Notes under the pieces: generated by a model
What the model was told of the DNA's origin: nothing
Database searches by the model: none
Seen by the model: only the letters and a program-made list of their open reading frames with translations
Assembly: GCF_029392075.1 (NCBI RefSeq)
Contig: NZ_CP113929.1
Span: 186,001-250,000, forward strand
DNA length: 64,000 nt
Direction of reading: 5' to 3'
Source: Bifidobacterium sp. ESL0704
GTDB taxonomy: Bacteria > Actinomycetota > Actinomycetes > Actinomycetales > Bifidobacteriaceae
Made by a program: the position numbers and the translations under genes
Part shown: in pieces, positions 35,901-46,129 of the stretch
Layout: each line of letters starts with the position of its first letter
Numbering within the stretch: the first letter of the stretch is position 1

Positions 35901-37206
35901 TCGCGACAACTCCGGATTCGACGCCTTCTCTGCCGCCGGGGCGCAACGGGCGTTCGTCGATTATACGGCCGGGACGTTCAAGCTGCCGGATTCGATGAAG
36001 GGCTTCACGATGAGTGCTACGGCCCTTGCGCCAAAACTGCTTATCTCCGACTCCTATATATCATCGGTCACGCCGGTCGAGGCCACCATCAAGCCCGGTC
36101 AGGTGCCGACGTTGCCCAGCCAGGTGCACGTCACGTACTCTGACGGCAGAAATATGGACGTGCCGGTGAGCTGGCCGACGTTCAATGCCGACAGCTTCAC
36201 CGAGGACGGCGACTTCACGGTCAGCGCGGATGTGCCGCAGATCGGCAGGCCGGTGGGTGCGACGATTCACGTCAGGTCCGACGCCATCACCTCGCTCGAC
36301 CCGTTGCCGACGCTCGACAAGCCGGTGGGGCTGGGCCGTACGCAGCTGGGTATGCCCGACACGATCGTCGCGCATCTTGCCAGCGGCGCTCAGGTTACGC
36401 TCGACATCCCCGGTTGGGATGATGACCCCGGCAATTACACCGAACAGAGCGCTCCCGGAACCTATCATTTCCCGGGTTCGCTGACATTGCCGCTCGGCGT
36501 CTCGAACCCTCAGGGGCTCAAGCCTCGGCAGGAGGTGCGCACGCACCCGATTCCCGAGACCATCGGGCTGGCGTTGCCGGTCGGTTCCAGCGGGCCGATT
36601 GTGGCCGGCAAGCAAGCTTCGGTGCGCATCGCGTTGAAAGTGACCGGGAAGGCGCCTTACACCACGGCCGATGACTGGGGCAAGGCGGTGAGCTGGTCTC
36701 TGACGCGCGTTGGCGCAGGAAAGGTTTCGTCGCAAGGCGAGACGCCAGGCGCGCCCGCGATTGACCAGTCTGGGACGCTTAGCGTTCCGGCCGATGCCGA
36801 AACGGCGGAATATGAGATAACGGCTACAAGCCAGCGGGTTTCGGGGCTGTCGGGCTCGTTGCGTGTCAGCGTGCAATCGCTGCACGATTACCAGCAGACG
36901 CATCCCAGTGGCGGGCAGACGCCTGTGCCGCCTTCCGGAGGTTCTGGACCGTCTCAGGGGTCTAATGGCGGTTCCGGTTCCAGCCTTCCGCCTCAAGGCC
37001 CCGGATCGGGAGCAAAACTGCCCGGTTCGCCATCGGCTCTGCCCAAACGTCCGTCGGCAATTGGTTCCGGAGCTGGCGCGATAGGCGCGAGTCTGACTGC
37101 CACCGGATCGGATGTCAGTGCTGTGGCGGTGGTGGCGGCGTTGGCCGGTGCCTTGTCGTTCGCACTTGGGGTCGCGGTTGTGTTGCGGCGCAAGTTGCTC
37201 AGGTAA
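32950..37206 (+). CDS. Secreted, membrane-anchored right-handed beta-helix protein (putative glycan-active enzyme)
   Basis: 1418 residues. A signal peptide (basic N-terminus, then VAVFSAVATLLSMVLV, cleavage near ALAS) is followed by YYVDNVNGSDASDGKTPQ, the common opening of secreted parallel beta-helix enzymes, and repeated N-rich rungs to about residue 560. A clustered DAEAFDID (D404, D409, D411) could hold the catalytic acids. Then come an Ig-like module (about 690-780), a DNRLRE-like module (about 800-1030), further Ig-like modules, a Gly/Ser/Pro linker, and a C-terminal helix with basic tail but no LPXTG. GH136-type lacto-N-biosidase or a polysaccharide lyase are possible relatives; the substrate is unknown. 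Confidence 0.8.
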   Translation: MRVRQISSGRGLKKSRSRKGKLVAVFSAVATLLSMVLVSPSMALASQTGDGEEVSTKASSLQGVNARGTDATFVSAGPSTDGTTYYVDNVNGSDASDGKTPQTAWKSLTKVSTQTYAPGDHILLESGSTWDGQTLMPKGNGADGKPIVIDLYTRGQDGSATYTASKRPVINGNGTENVLGTFKRYISGAVQLTNQEYWSVRDLEVTNTPELSNANGFKKPGDKQRAGILLLGYGLNRNLNGVSVENNYVHDVQSEYYLKAQHDGLPMKLKHSGGIIALGYWIDPDGNAVGNVANTGFSHLTMQGNIVQRVGTEGVRTKAESDTGSYPKLFTDVTIKNNYLEDIAGDAIVMSEVGNKGLIEGNVVVHACAADYGTQNYAALWVMASHDVTVQYNEVYGNRYGYNDAEAFDIDMQSSNVTYQYNYSHGNGGGFMLLMSDQANSTVRYNISANDGGGNAGTNADGPGAGGSSYTYKEQSLFHYWIQDDGPAMPNIYNNTFYVGDGVTTSLFGEGNSSDNSGVIAHFNNNIIAKAGAGKVKFLSNYPSNGSDPTERKLHADAASYLNHNLFSTADIASAASGTTKAGLQSTGNVFADPKLAIESKANGVGELDGQINTVLDNPATSLPWGNPKERLRQRASLFKIAADSPAVAQGQKQDGMPSEDLFGGSTADRGIDIGAHQVSDHEIRTDYTPEAVSVSTPAGVYPKLPGAIDVTIKETVDSNVTQRTEHHTVKWDYVKQSDYQSAGTITVSGLIDGIASVKASATVTVTGTLGSGANVQSTFADTADATVQRSSADTAMATQAGSGTAASSPKSPFGMNYSNNLVLRLKNSSLASYNRRFYVKFDPSAYAGRPDEIKDAKLRVYVNQFNINNSAGSTADEQLRNTAFRVDAYATDANWDANTVTWNNGPSNAEVTQANHQPLGSGENIPTYTTLKPAGSRVVTNGEIIDNQYALDIDVTQYLRSLGTMKPVSFLVDVPMSDTANFNRDNSGFDAFSAAGAQRAFVDYTAGTFKLPDSMKGFTMSATALAPKLLISDSYISSVTPVEATIKPGQVPTLPSQVHVTYSDGRNMDVPVSWPTFNADSFTEDGDFTVSADVPQIGRPVGATIHVRSDAITSLDPLPTLDKPVGLGRTQLGMPDTIVAHLASGAQVTLDIPGWDDDPGNYTEQSAPGTYHFPGSLTLPLGVSNPQGLKPRQEVRTHPIPETIGLALPVGSSGPIVAGKQASVRIALKVTGKAPYTTADDWGKAVSWSLTRVGAGKVSSQGETPGAPAIDQSGTLSVPADAETAEYEITATSQRVSGLSGSLRVSVQSLHDYQQTHPSGGQTPVPPSGGSGPSQGSNGGSGSSLPPQGPGSGAKLPGSPSALPKRPSAIGSGAGAIGASLTATGSDVSAVAVVAALAGALSFALGVAVVLRRKLLR

Positions 37207-37317
37207 GCGAGGTCTGCTTGGCTAAAACAGCAGGCTGAATACTGGCAAAGGCATTGATGCTGGCAGTGCGTTATCGGCAGCAAGCTTTTTGCCGGCTCGT
37301 GTCAGAGGATTGCTGAC

Positions 37318-37366
37318 GAGGGACCCGATTCCCGGCGATATGTCGGTTCGGGTCCTTCGTTTTTTC
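37318..37366 (+). terminator. Rho-independent terminator of the beta-helix gene
   Basis: GGACCCGA at 37321 pairs with TCGGGTCC at 37348, followed by TTCGTTTTTTC. It lies about 115 bp after the stop. Confidence 0.8.
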
Positions 37367-37616
37367 TTCGTCGTTGCTTGCGGTTGGCCGTTTTGTGTTC
37401 TCGTTTTATACGTCTTCTTTTTAGAGGCAATAACGCATAGCCATACTGCTTGGTCAATGAATCGGCGATGCCCGCAGCATGATTGCGACGTTTTGAATGT
37501 GGGCGGATTCCCCATTGAGAACCATGCAGATTATAAAATACGAATTATGCAAATTGCTGATTTACGCTTATGCAAGTTGCCGATTGGGAATCGTGTCTCA
37601 ATTATTGCGTGTTCTA

Positions 37617-37921
37617 AAATCGTTGGAATTCCGCCATGTCAAAGACTTTTGACAGGGCTTTTTCGTGTTCTGGCTTGGAGTGTCCGGCCGAGACGCGTTA
37701 CGTTGAAATCGTCGGAATGATTGCCGGCGGATTAGCTGAACTCACTTAATGTTCATGAGTGATTCTGTGGTTGCTCACGTCTGTTGCGTTTGGATTCTGT
37801 AAGCTGAAGATAGATGGTTTGCAGAATTCCGCGCAGATTGTGCAGTCGCTTGATAAACAGATAATCCGGTGCGGTTCGGTAATGGTCTTCTGCTCCAAAT
37901 GGGAAAGGCGAGGCAATGGCG
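37617..37921. repeat. Dispersed repeat copy B and second shared element
   Basis: 37617-37712 matches 30293-30390, and 37872-37921 matches 32797-32848. Upstream, at about 37525-37590, three AT-rich motifs (ATGCAGATT, TTATGCAAATTG, TTATGCAAGTTG) resemble the 23-bp repeats at 29.3 kb. Apart from these and the terminator, the 37207-37915 gap has no convincing gene. Confidence 0.65.
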
Positions 37922-38560
37922 GTCGAGATGAAGCTGGGCGGTCAGATCCGCGAGCATCGCGAGGCGATGGGCCTGTCGCAGGACGAGCTGGCCGGCAGGA
38001 TCTTCGTCTCGCGTCAGACGGTCTCGAACTGGGAGACCGGCCGCACCTATCCCGATGTGCAGAATCTCCTGCTCCTTGGCAATCTTTTCGGTATCACACT
38101 GGACGAACTGGTTAAAGGAGACGTCGAAATGATGGATGAGAAGATCGAACGCAACAAACGTAGCATCGTCATCTGCTCGATGGTCGAGGCTTTGCTGGGG
38201 GCGTTGATGGTGGTTGTGGTTTTGGTAAGCGCGCTTGTGGGGACGAAACGAGCCGGCGGCGTCGATTCGTGGTCGTTCTTCACGCTGTGTGCGTTCGTTC
38301 CTCTGTGTGTGGCGTGTTTGGTGGTGAATGTTTGGTGTTACAAGCTTCGAAAGGACGTTGACGTCGTTACGTATCGGGAGTTGCGTGCTTATCTGCGAGG
38401 TGAGGATGTTGACCGTTCCGACCGAAAATGGCAACCGGTGAGTGTAGGCCGCTATGTTGCGTACCTGCTGATTGGTCTTGCCGTTGTTTTGCCTATCGGG
38501 TTGGTCGGAGGTTACTGGCTGACATGGTTGTTGGTTCATGCGGGACTGATTCCGGCATAA
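37916..38560 (+). CDS. XRE-type HTH regulator with membrane domain
   Basis: 214 residues. The N-terminal HTH includes LSQDELAGRIFVSRQTVSNWETGRTYPD (about residues 20-47), followed by LLLLGNLFGITLDELVKGD, a very common small-regulator pattern. The C-terminal part has three to four hydrophobic helices (about 83-108, 118-140, 182-208). This suggests a membrane-tethered DNA-binding protein. AAAGGCGAGG precedes the ATG at 37916; ATG 37928 is an alternative. It stands alone upstream of dnaK. Confidence 0.85.
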   Translation: MAVEMKLGGQIREHREAMGLSQDELAGRIFVSRQTVSNWETGRTYPDVQNLLLLGNLFGITLDELVKGDVEMMDEKIERNKRSIVICSMVEALLGALMVVVVLVSALVGTKRAGGVDSWSFFTLCAFVPLCVACLVVNVWCYKLRKDVDVVTYRELRAYLRGEDVDRSDRKWQPVSVGRYVAYLLIGLAVVLPIGLVGGYWLTWLLVHAGLIPA

Positions 38561-38711
38561 GGTCTTTCGAGCGTTTGTGTGGTGAATCATGGTTGAAGTA
38601 TGTGGTTTGGCTGTGAATTTTCAGATTCCTACCATTGCCTGCATTGTTGATTAATTTGTTAAATGCTGGGAATATCAACGTTTATAGCCAATCAATCTGA
38701 GATTTCAAAAA

Positions 38712-38732
38712 CTTGAGTGAAAAAGACTCAAG
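38712..38732. promoter_or_regulatory. HAIR: HAIR operator 1 (HspR binding site)
   Basis: CTTGAGT, seven bases, ACTCAAG is a perfect match to the HAIR consensus, extended by flanking A5/T5 to 12-bp arms. TATAAT at 38752-38757 lies just downstream, so the operator overlaps the expected -35 region of the dnaK promoter. Confidence 0.95.
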
Positions 38733-38769
38733 TTTTTCTGTATTTTGGGAATATAATTTGCGATTAAAA

Positions 38770-38790
38770 GTTGAGTGTAGTAGGCTCAGG
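38770..38790. promoter_or_regulatory. HAIR: HAIR operator 2 (HspR binding site)
   Basis: GTTGAGT, seven bases, GCTCAGG is a degenerate HAIR copy 58 bp from the first, just past the expected transcription start. Two-site HspR repression is usual in actinobacterial dnaK promoters. Confidence 0.85.
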
Positions 38791-38912
38791 TTTTGGAACA
38801 TGTAACAGGTGCGAACCTGGATGCGGGCCGCGAGCGACGAAACGAACGTCGCGTTGCGGGGCCGGACCCGAGCGAACAGATGTGAAACGTACGAATATAA
38901 GGAGAAACGAAT

Positions 38913-40817
<1,905 letters not shown>

Positions 40818-40819
40818 TC

Positions 40820-41716
40820 GTGTCCGGGTTCGATAAGGACGATTATCTGAAGGATCTGCCGGATCCCGATGACGCATGGCTCAACTCCATGGCTGGGTTC
40901 GATGCGTCGGCTGCGGGATTCGGCGGTCCGGCAGATGGTGCTGGTCCGGGCGAACCTGAACAGAACAATGCCGGCACAACCGGCGAAAAGGCGGGTGAAA
41001 CAATGAGCTCCGAACAGTCGAATAATAAGGCCGACGACGAAGCGAAGCAGAGCCCACAGGGTGCTGCCGCCTCAGCTGCCAACAACGACAATACGAACGT
41101 GAATAGCGATTCCACGCAAGCGGCTGCGAATCAGGCCGACAATGGTCAGCCTGCTGCTGCAGATGGTACTTCCGGTAGTGCTCACACTAACGGAGACAAC
41201 GCAGCGGAAGATGCAGACAAGGCCGATAATGCAGCCGATGCTGCCAATGGCAAAAGTGGCAAGGACAGCGAGAACACGCTGACCCCGCTCGGGCAGGCGA
41301 AGAAGGAAGCCGCGGATTATCTCGATGCGCTCCAACGTGAGCGTGCCGAATTCGTCAATTTCCGCAACCGCTCCAAGAAAGAGCAGGAGATCTTCCGCCA
41401 GCACGGCATCATCGACGTGCTGACCGCGTTGCTCCCCGCTCTCGACGATATCGACCGCATCCGTGAGCACAGCGAGATGGACGATTCGTTTACCGCCGTG
41501 GCCAACAAGATCGACAAGACGTTCGAGAAGTTCGGCGTGGAGAAGTTCGGCAAGAAGGGCGAAACCTTCGACCCGACCAAGCACGAGGCGATTCTTCACA
41601 AACCGGACGCCAACGCGACCGAAGAGATTGTGGACACCGTCGTAGAGGCGGGCTATCGCATCGGCGACCGCGTGATCCGAGCCGCCCGTGTGGTGGTGGC
41701 TTCCCCGAAGGCCTAG
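40820..41716 (+). CDS. grpE: Nucleotide exchange factor GrpE
   Basis: 298 residues. The GTG start three bases after the dnaK stop gives MSGFDKDDYLKDLPDPDDAW, the opening conserved in bifidobacterial GrpE as I recall it. An Asn/Ala/Asp-rich disordered leader of about 150 residues precedes the coiled-coil core (ALQRERAEFVNFRNRSKKEQ) and the beta domain (HEAILHKPDANATEEIV). It releases ADP from DnaK. Confidence 0.96.
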   Translation: MSGFDKDDYLKDLPDPDDAWLNSMAGFDASAAGFGGPADGAGPGEPEQNNAGTTGEKAGETMSSEQSNNKADDEAKQSPQGAAASAANNDNTNVNSDSTQAAANQADNGQPAAADGTSGSAHTNGDNAAEDADKADNAADAANGKSGKDSENTLTPLGQAKKEAADYLDALQRERAEFVNFRNRSKKEQEIFRQHGIIDVLTALLPALDDIDRIREHSEMDDSFTAVANKIDKTFEKFGVEKFGKKGETFDPTKHEAILHKPDANATEEIVDTVVEAGYRIGDRVIRAARVVVASPKA

Positions 41717-41842
41717 CGGCTATCTGCAATGACGTGATACGTAGAGTGCGATTCCCCGCGTGGCCGGAGGGTCGCACTTGTCGTTTGCAAGGTCGTTGCA
41801 GGTGATGTAAGCGGCTAAGAGCCCGAAAAGGAGGGCAGTGAT

Positions 41843-42874
41843 ATGGCTGAGAATGAATGGCTAGATAAAGATTTTTATAAGATGCTCGGCGTCTCCAAAG
41901 ACGCGACGAGCGAGGAGATCACCAAGGCGTACCGCAAGCTGGCGCGCAAGTACCACCCTGATCTCAACAAGACCAAGGAGGCCGAGGAGAAGTTCAAGGA
42001 CATCTCCGAGGCCTACGACGTGCTCAACAACGCCGATCAGCGGCGCAAGTACGACGCGATTCGCCAATTCGCGGGCGGCGGTGCACGATTCGCCGGCGGG
42101 AGCGGACAAGGCGGATTCGGTGGCGGCGCCTCCGACTTCTCCGATATCTTCTCGATGTTCGGTGGCGGTGCCGGCGGACCCGGTGGGGTGCGTTTCTCGA
42201 CCTCCGGTGGCGGTCCGACCAACCTCAACGATATCTTCTCGATGTTCGGTAACGCTGCCGGTCAGGGTGCCGGCGGGTATGCCGGTGCGGGCTCGCCTTA
42301 CGGCGGCGGATCGAGCACCTACCGCGAACCGCAGCGTCCGGTGCGTGGCGAGGACCGTAACTCGAAGATCACGCTGACCTTCCGTCAGGCCGTGAAAGGC
42401 GCGACCGTCTCCCTGAAGGCGGGCGGGCGCAAGTTCAAGACCCACATTCCGGCAGGTGTGAAGGACGGGCAGAAGATTCGGCTTCCCGGCAAGGGCAAGC
42501 TCGGTTCCAATGGCGGGTCGGCAGGCGATATGTACCTGCAGATCAGCGTGAAGAACGATACGAAGTTCAGCCTCGATGGCAACGACATCGTGATGCCGCT
42601 GCCGGTCACCATCGGCGAGGCCGTGGCAGGTGCCCGCGTCAAGGCGCTAGACTTCGACGGCAATGAAGTGACGTTCCGTGTGCCGGCCGGTACGTCGAGC
42701 GGCGCCGAGGTGCGTGTCGGCGGCAAGGGTGTTCCTGGCCGTGATGGCGACTTGGTCGGACGCGTGGAGATTCGCGTGCCGGCGAGGCCCAGCATGGTGC
42801 AGAAGCACGATGCCAAGGAGTTCGACAAGAATTCCGGCGAGTTCGTCGACGAGGTGGCCAAAGAACGCGAGTGA
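41843..42874 (+). CDS. dnaJ: DnaJ-type co-chaperone lacking the zinc finger
   Basis: 343 residues. The J domain has [14 protein letters not shown] with the HPD triad, followed by a long Gly/Phe-rich region with two DIFSMFG repeats and two beta-sandwich domains. No CxxCxGxG repeats are present, so this is a CbpA/DnaJ1-like type B protein, as usual in actinobacterial dnaK operons. AAAAGGAGGGCAG precedes the ATG. Confidence 0.95.
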   Translation: MAENEWLDKDFYKMLGVSKDATSEEITKAYRKLARKYHPDLNKTKEAEEKFKDISEAYDVLNNADQRRKYDAIRQFAGGGARFAGGSGQGGFGGGASDFSDIFSMFGGGAGGPGGVRFSTSGGGPTNLNDIFSMFGNAAGQGAGGYAGAGSPYGGGSSTYREPQRPVRGEDRNSKITLTFRQAVKGATVSLKAGGRKFKTHIPAGVKDGQKIRLPGKGKLGSNGGSAGDMYLQISVKNDTKFSLDGNDIVMPLPVTIGEAVAGARVKALDFDGNEVTFRVPAGTSSGAEVRVGGKGVPGRDGDLVGRVEIRVPARPSMVQKHDAKEFDKNSGEFVDEVAKERE

Positions 42875-43039
42875 TTCGCGTGGCTTGATTGGTCCATTCG
42901 TAATTCCGAAATAGGTACGGATGGGCCAATTAAGCGTTTCTGGGTTGGCTAGACAGTATGTATGGTATTGATGGGTATTGCGGTCAATGCCATACGTGAT
43001 GAATGAAGTGGTAGACAAGGACGAGCGGAGGTGAATGCG

Positions 43040-43735
43040 ATGGCTCGGATTTCCCGTGAGGTGCAGGCTCTGTATGGATTGTGCGCCGTTGCGTTGGTCG
43101 AGCAGCGCGCCGATCTGGACGGCGCCGATGACGTCGGTTTCGATATCGACCTACCTGTTTTCAGCGTGGGCCGTGCCGCGCAGCTGGCTGATATCCATCC
43201 GCAGACCCTGCGTCAGTATGACCGCCAGGGGCTCATCGTCCCGCAACGCACGGAAGGCGGCGCCCGCCGTTATTCCCTGCGCGATGTGCACAAGCTCGCT
43301 GTGGCCCAGCAGATGAGCCAGGAAGACGGCATCAACCTTGCCGGCATCTCGCGGATCCTCGAATTGCAGGAAGAGAACCGCCAGCTGCGGCGCGAGGTGA
43401 AGCGTCTCGAGCGTCCACGCGGTTCCAGCATTTTCGCGGCCGATTCCGACGGCGATATCACCGAGATTCAGCGTTCGCGTCAGGCCCGTCGCTGGCGGCA
43501 TGAGGTGCAGACCCGTACCCGTGAGCTTCCGGGACGGCCATACTATGCCAGCGATGCCGCCGGCTCGTATGCATCGAGTGCGCAAACGGAGGGTGGTGAC
43601 GCTGCTGGAGCCGATACTTCGCAGGGGCAGTCTGCCCACAAGCCTCGCCATGCCGCAAAATCCGCCGACGGTTCGTATGCCGATCCGTTCGTCGATCCAC
43701 GTTCGTTGGTCGTCTGGGGCCATTATTTCGACTGA
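43040..43735 (+). CDS. hspR: Heat-shock repressor HspR (MerR family)
   Basis: About 231 residues. The MerR-type winged helix reads FSVGRAAQLADIHPQTLRQY followed by RTEGGARRYSLRDV, which matches HspR. A coiled coil follows (ILELQEENRQLRREVKRLE) and then an unusually long low-complexity C-terminal tail of about 90 residues. The ATG at 43040 follows GCGGAGG; a GTG at 43031 is less likely. It binds the HAIR sites upstream of dnaK, normally with DnaK as co-repressor. Confidence 0.95.
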   Translation: MARISREVQALYGLCAVALVEQRADLDGADDVGFDIDLPVFSVGRAAQLADIHPQTLRQYDRQGLIVPQRTEGGARRYSLRDVHKLAVAQQMSQEDGINLAGISRILELQEENRQLRREVKRLERPRGSSIFAADSDGDITEIQRSRQARRWRHEVQTRTRELPGRPYYASDAAGSYASSAQTEGGDAAGADTSQGQSAHKPRHAAKSADGSYADPFVDPRSLVVWGHYFD

Positions 43736-43825
43736 CCTTGTTCTACGCCGATTTATCTGTTAAAACCGGTGGTCATGGCATGATGGAATATAGATTTTGT
43801 GTCAAGTGAAAACGGATAAGACGAG

Positions 43826-44776
43826 ATGGAGTCACCTTTGGCCTTACAACATGAAAATGATGGAACGGGTTCTGATTGGATGCTGAAGGCCGTGCTCTGG
43901 GATATGGACGGTACGTTGATTGATTCCGAGCCCTATTGGCATCAGGTTGAGATGGATATCGCCGGCGAGCATGGCGGCTATTGGAGCGAGGAGATCGGCT
44001 GGACGTGCTCGGGCAAGCCCGTCCCGCAAGTCGCGCAGCTCATGATTGATAAGGGTACAAAGTTGTCGGTTCCCGAAGTCGGGCGATTAATGATCGAAGG
44101 CGTGGCGCGCAAGGAAGCGGAACATATGCCTTGGATTCCAGGTGTCGAAGACGTGTTGCGCTCGCTGATAGCTGCTGGGATTCCGTCGGTTCTGGTTACG
44201 GCTTCGCCGAGGCGCATGGCAGAGAATCTGGTACGTCAGGCTCCTGAGGGCGCGTTCGTCGGCTATGTATGTGGCGAGGACGATCTGCCCAAAAAGCCGA
44301 ATCCCGCGCCGTATCTCGCGGCTGCGAAAGTGCTTGGCATTGAGGTTCCTGAAGAGATTCTTGCAGCGAACGGGATGAAGAATCGGTCGAGCGATATCGC
44401 TGACAGCGCTGGTAGCGTTACCGACACTGCGCGTAATGGTAATAGCCATGGTGTGGTGTCGTGTGTGTCGGATTCCAACGATCTTGGCAATGGAGACACG
44501 CAAGATGCCGTTGTCTCTGAGTGCTCGACGGAAGACGCGGACGATACGCGATTGGTCGCTTTCCGCCAGGAAATGGCGAGATGCATCGCTATCGAGGATT
44601 CGATGACCGGCATCAAGTCGGCGGTCGCTTCCGGTGCGACGACCATCGCCCAGACCGGTTTCATCAAGACGGACACCTCCGCCGGCCCGCAATTCGCCTC
44701 GATCAACAGCTACGACGCTCTCACCGCTGAAGCCCTCAACCGCTTTGTCGAGCAGCGGCTGAAGAGCATGGAGTAA
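43826..44776 (+). CDS. HAD superfamily phosphatase/phosphoglucomutase-like hydrolase with insert
   Basis: 316 residues. HAD motif I is DMDGTLIDSEP, motif II is in VLVTASP, the motif III Lys is in KKPNPAPYL, and motif IV is in IEDSMTGIKSAV. Between motifs III and IV lies a 75-residue Ser/Asp/Asn-rich insert absent from normal family members. The start could be the Met at 43880 just before motif I. Acid-sugar or sugar-phosphate phosphatase activity is likely, but the substrate is unclear. Confidence 0.85.
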   Translation: MESPLALQHENDGTGSDWMLKAVLWDMDGTLIDSEPYWHQVEMDIAGEHGGYWSEEIGWTCSGKPVPQVAQLMIDKGTKLSVPEVGRLMIEGVARKEAEHMPWIPGVEDVLRSLIAAGIPSVLVTASPRRMAENLVRQAPEGAFVGYVCGEDDLPKKPNPAPYLAAAKVLGIEVPEEILAANGMKNRSSDIADSAGSVTDTARNGNSHGVVSCVSDSNDLGNGDTQDAVVSECSTEDADDTRLVAFRQEMARCIAIEDSMTGIKSAVASGATTIAQTGFIKTDTSAGPQFASINSYDALTAEALNRFVEQRLKSME

Positions 44777-44787
44777 CAAAAAGGGGC

Positions 44788-44806
44788 TTCCGGGAAAACC
44801 CCGGAA
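44788..44806 (-). terminator. Terminator downstream of tRNA-Ala
   Basis: TTCCGGG and CCCGGAA form a 7-bp stem with a 5-base loop. On the minus strand it is followed by GCCCCTTTTTGTT. It may also serve the convergent HAD gene. Confidence 0.8.
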
Positions 44807-44816
44807 ACCCTACCTG

Positions 44817-44889
44817 TGGAGCTGATGGTAATCGAAACCACGACCTCTTCGATGCGAACGAAGCGCTCTACCAACTGAGCTACAGCCCC
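44817..44889 (-). tRNA. tRNA-Ala (anticodon CGC)
   Basis: 73 nt. The acceptor stem GGGGCTG/CAGCTCC with discriminator A, the D arm AGCTCAGTTGGTAGAGC, the anticodon arm CTTCG-TTCGCAT-CGAAG giving anticodon CGC, and the T loop TTCGATT are all present. CCA is not encoded. It reads the GCG alanine codon. Confidence 0.95.
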
Positions 44890-45284
44890 ATGTCTTCAAG
44901 CTTATCACTCAAGACAACGTTACATATTCTAGTACAACCCTGCCCCAAGTACAATTCGGCGGGTTGGAAACGACTTCATACGATGGAATTTGCAATCGCA
45001 ATTCTCCGGCTCGCCGGCGTTTGTGCAAACGCTTGGTGACGGCGGATTTCATTTTTCGCGCCATAAATAAGCCGTTTAGCCGATGTCAGTGGTGTATTTA
45101 TGGCGGAAACATCGAAACGAAACGGGACGAAGCTGTGAATGGTGGCAATTTCTTGGGTTATGGTTATGACCTCGCTTATGTGAGCGGTAACATAGATACT
45201 GGAATCCGGAAACAATAAAGAAATCTGGATGATTGCCGATGGCGTCGAAAGACACGTCTGAGGTGATTGTATGAAAGGAAAATT
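44890..45284. repeat. Gene-less gap with 11-bp inverted repeat
   Basis: CGCCATAAATA at 45059-45069 pairs with TATTTATGGCG at 45095-45105 around a 25-base loop. It lies about 180 bp upstream of the araD-like gene and may be an operator. A relaxed TTGACG/TATGGC pattern is not convincing as a promoter. No gene is seen. Confidence 0.55.
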
Positions 45285-45977
45285 ATGACTACATTGGACG
45301 ATTTCGGACCCGAGGTCCGTGCCGAAGTCAAGCAGGTGCGCGAGGTTGTGGCCACTTTGCATGAGCAGCTTTTGAAGTGGAATCTTGTGGTGTGGACGGC
45401 CGGCAACGTTTCCCAGCGTCTGCGTACTGCCGATCTGATGGTGATCAAGCCTTCCGGCATGCGCTACGAAAGCCTGACCCCGGAGTCGATGGTGGTCTGC
45501 GATCTGAACGGCGATCCGGTCGACGGCTTGGCCGCTCCGAGCTCCGACACCAAGTCGCATGCTTATATCTATCGCAATATGCCTGATGTCTACGGCGTCG
45601 TGCATACGCATTCCACTTACGCGACCGCTTGGGCTGCCACGGGCCAGAACATTCCGTGCGGCCTGACGATGATGGGTGACGAGTTCGGCGGCCCGGTTCC
45701 GGTCGGTCCGTTTGAGCTGATCGGTTCGGAAGCCATCGGCAAGGGTGTGGTCGAGACCTTGAAGAAGTATCCTCATTCTCCGGCTGTCCTGATGCAGAAT
45801 CACGGCCCGTTCACCATTGGCAAGGATGCCGAGGCCGCTGTCAAGGCTGCGGCGATGACCGAGGAGGTGGCGCACACCATGTGGGCCGCCCGCCAGATCG
45901 GCGACATCATCCCGATTTCGGATGCGGACATCGCAAAGCTGAACGACCGCTACCAGAACGTCTACGGCCAGCACTGA
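45285..45977 (+). CDS. araD: L-ribulose-5-phosphate 4-epimerase / class II aldolase family protein
   Basis: 230 residues. KPSGMRYESLTPESMVVCDL (phosphate-binding), VVHTHSTYATAWAATG (two zinc-binding His) and LMQNHGPFTIG (third His) mark the AraD/FucA fold. AAAGGAAAATT precedes the ATG at 45285. The full sequence fits AraD best, which joins arabinose catabolism to the pentose phosphate pool, but no araA or araB is adjacent. A fuculose- or rhamnulose-phosphate aldolase role is an alternative given lutABC next door. Confidence 0.85.
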   Translation: MTTLDDFGPEVRAEVKQVREVVATLHEQLLKWNLVVWTAGNVSQRLRTADLMVIKPSGMRYESLTPESMVVCDLNGDPVDGLAAPSSDTKSHAYIYRNMPDVYGVVHTHSTYATAWAATGQNIPCGLTMMGDEFGGPVPVGPFELIGSEAIGKGVVETLKKYPHSPAVLMQNHGPFTIGKDAEAAVKAAAMTEEVAHTMWAARQIGDIIPISDADIAKLNDRYQNVYGQH

Positions 45978-46003
45978 CGCGCTTACGTTATTTTAAATTT
46001 CGT

Positions 46004-46046
46004 TCATAATTAGGCCACTGAACAGTACTCAGTGGCCTAATTATGA
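46004..46046. terminator. 18-bp perfect hairpin after araD
   Basis: The arms at 46004-46021 and 46029-46046 are exact complements with a 7-base loop, beginning TCATAATTAGG. It lies between the converging araD and lutC genes and probably terminates from both sides. Confidence 0.8.
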
Positions 46047-46060
46047 CGGAACATAAAAAT

Positions 46061-46111
46061 TGCGCCATATCCGAGTTGCTGATTAAAGTTGAGCGGCTCA
46101 GATATGGCGCA
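46061..46111. repeat. Second hairpin in the araD/lutC gap
   Basis: TGCGCCATATCCGAG at 46061-46075 pairs with CTCAGATATGGCGCA at 46097-46111, with one mismatch in 15. The arm shares ATATGGCGCA with the direct repeats at 9.35 kb. Confidence 0.8.
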
Positions 46112-46129
46112 TCATAATAATTTGAAGGG

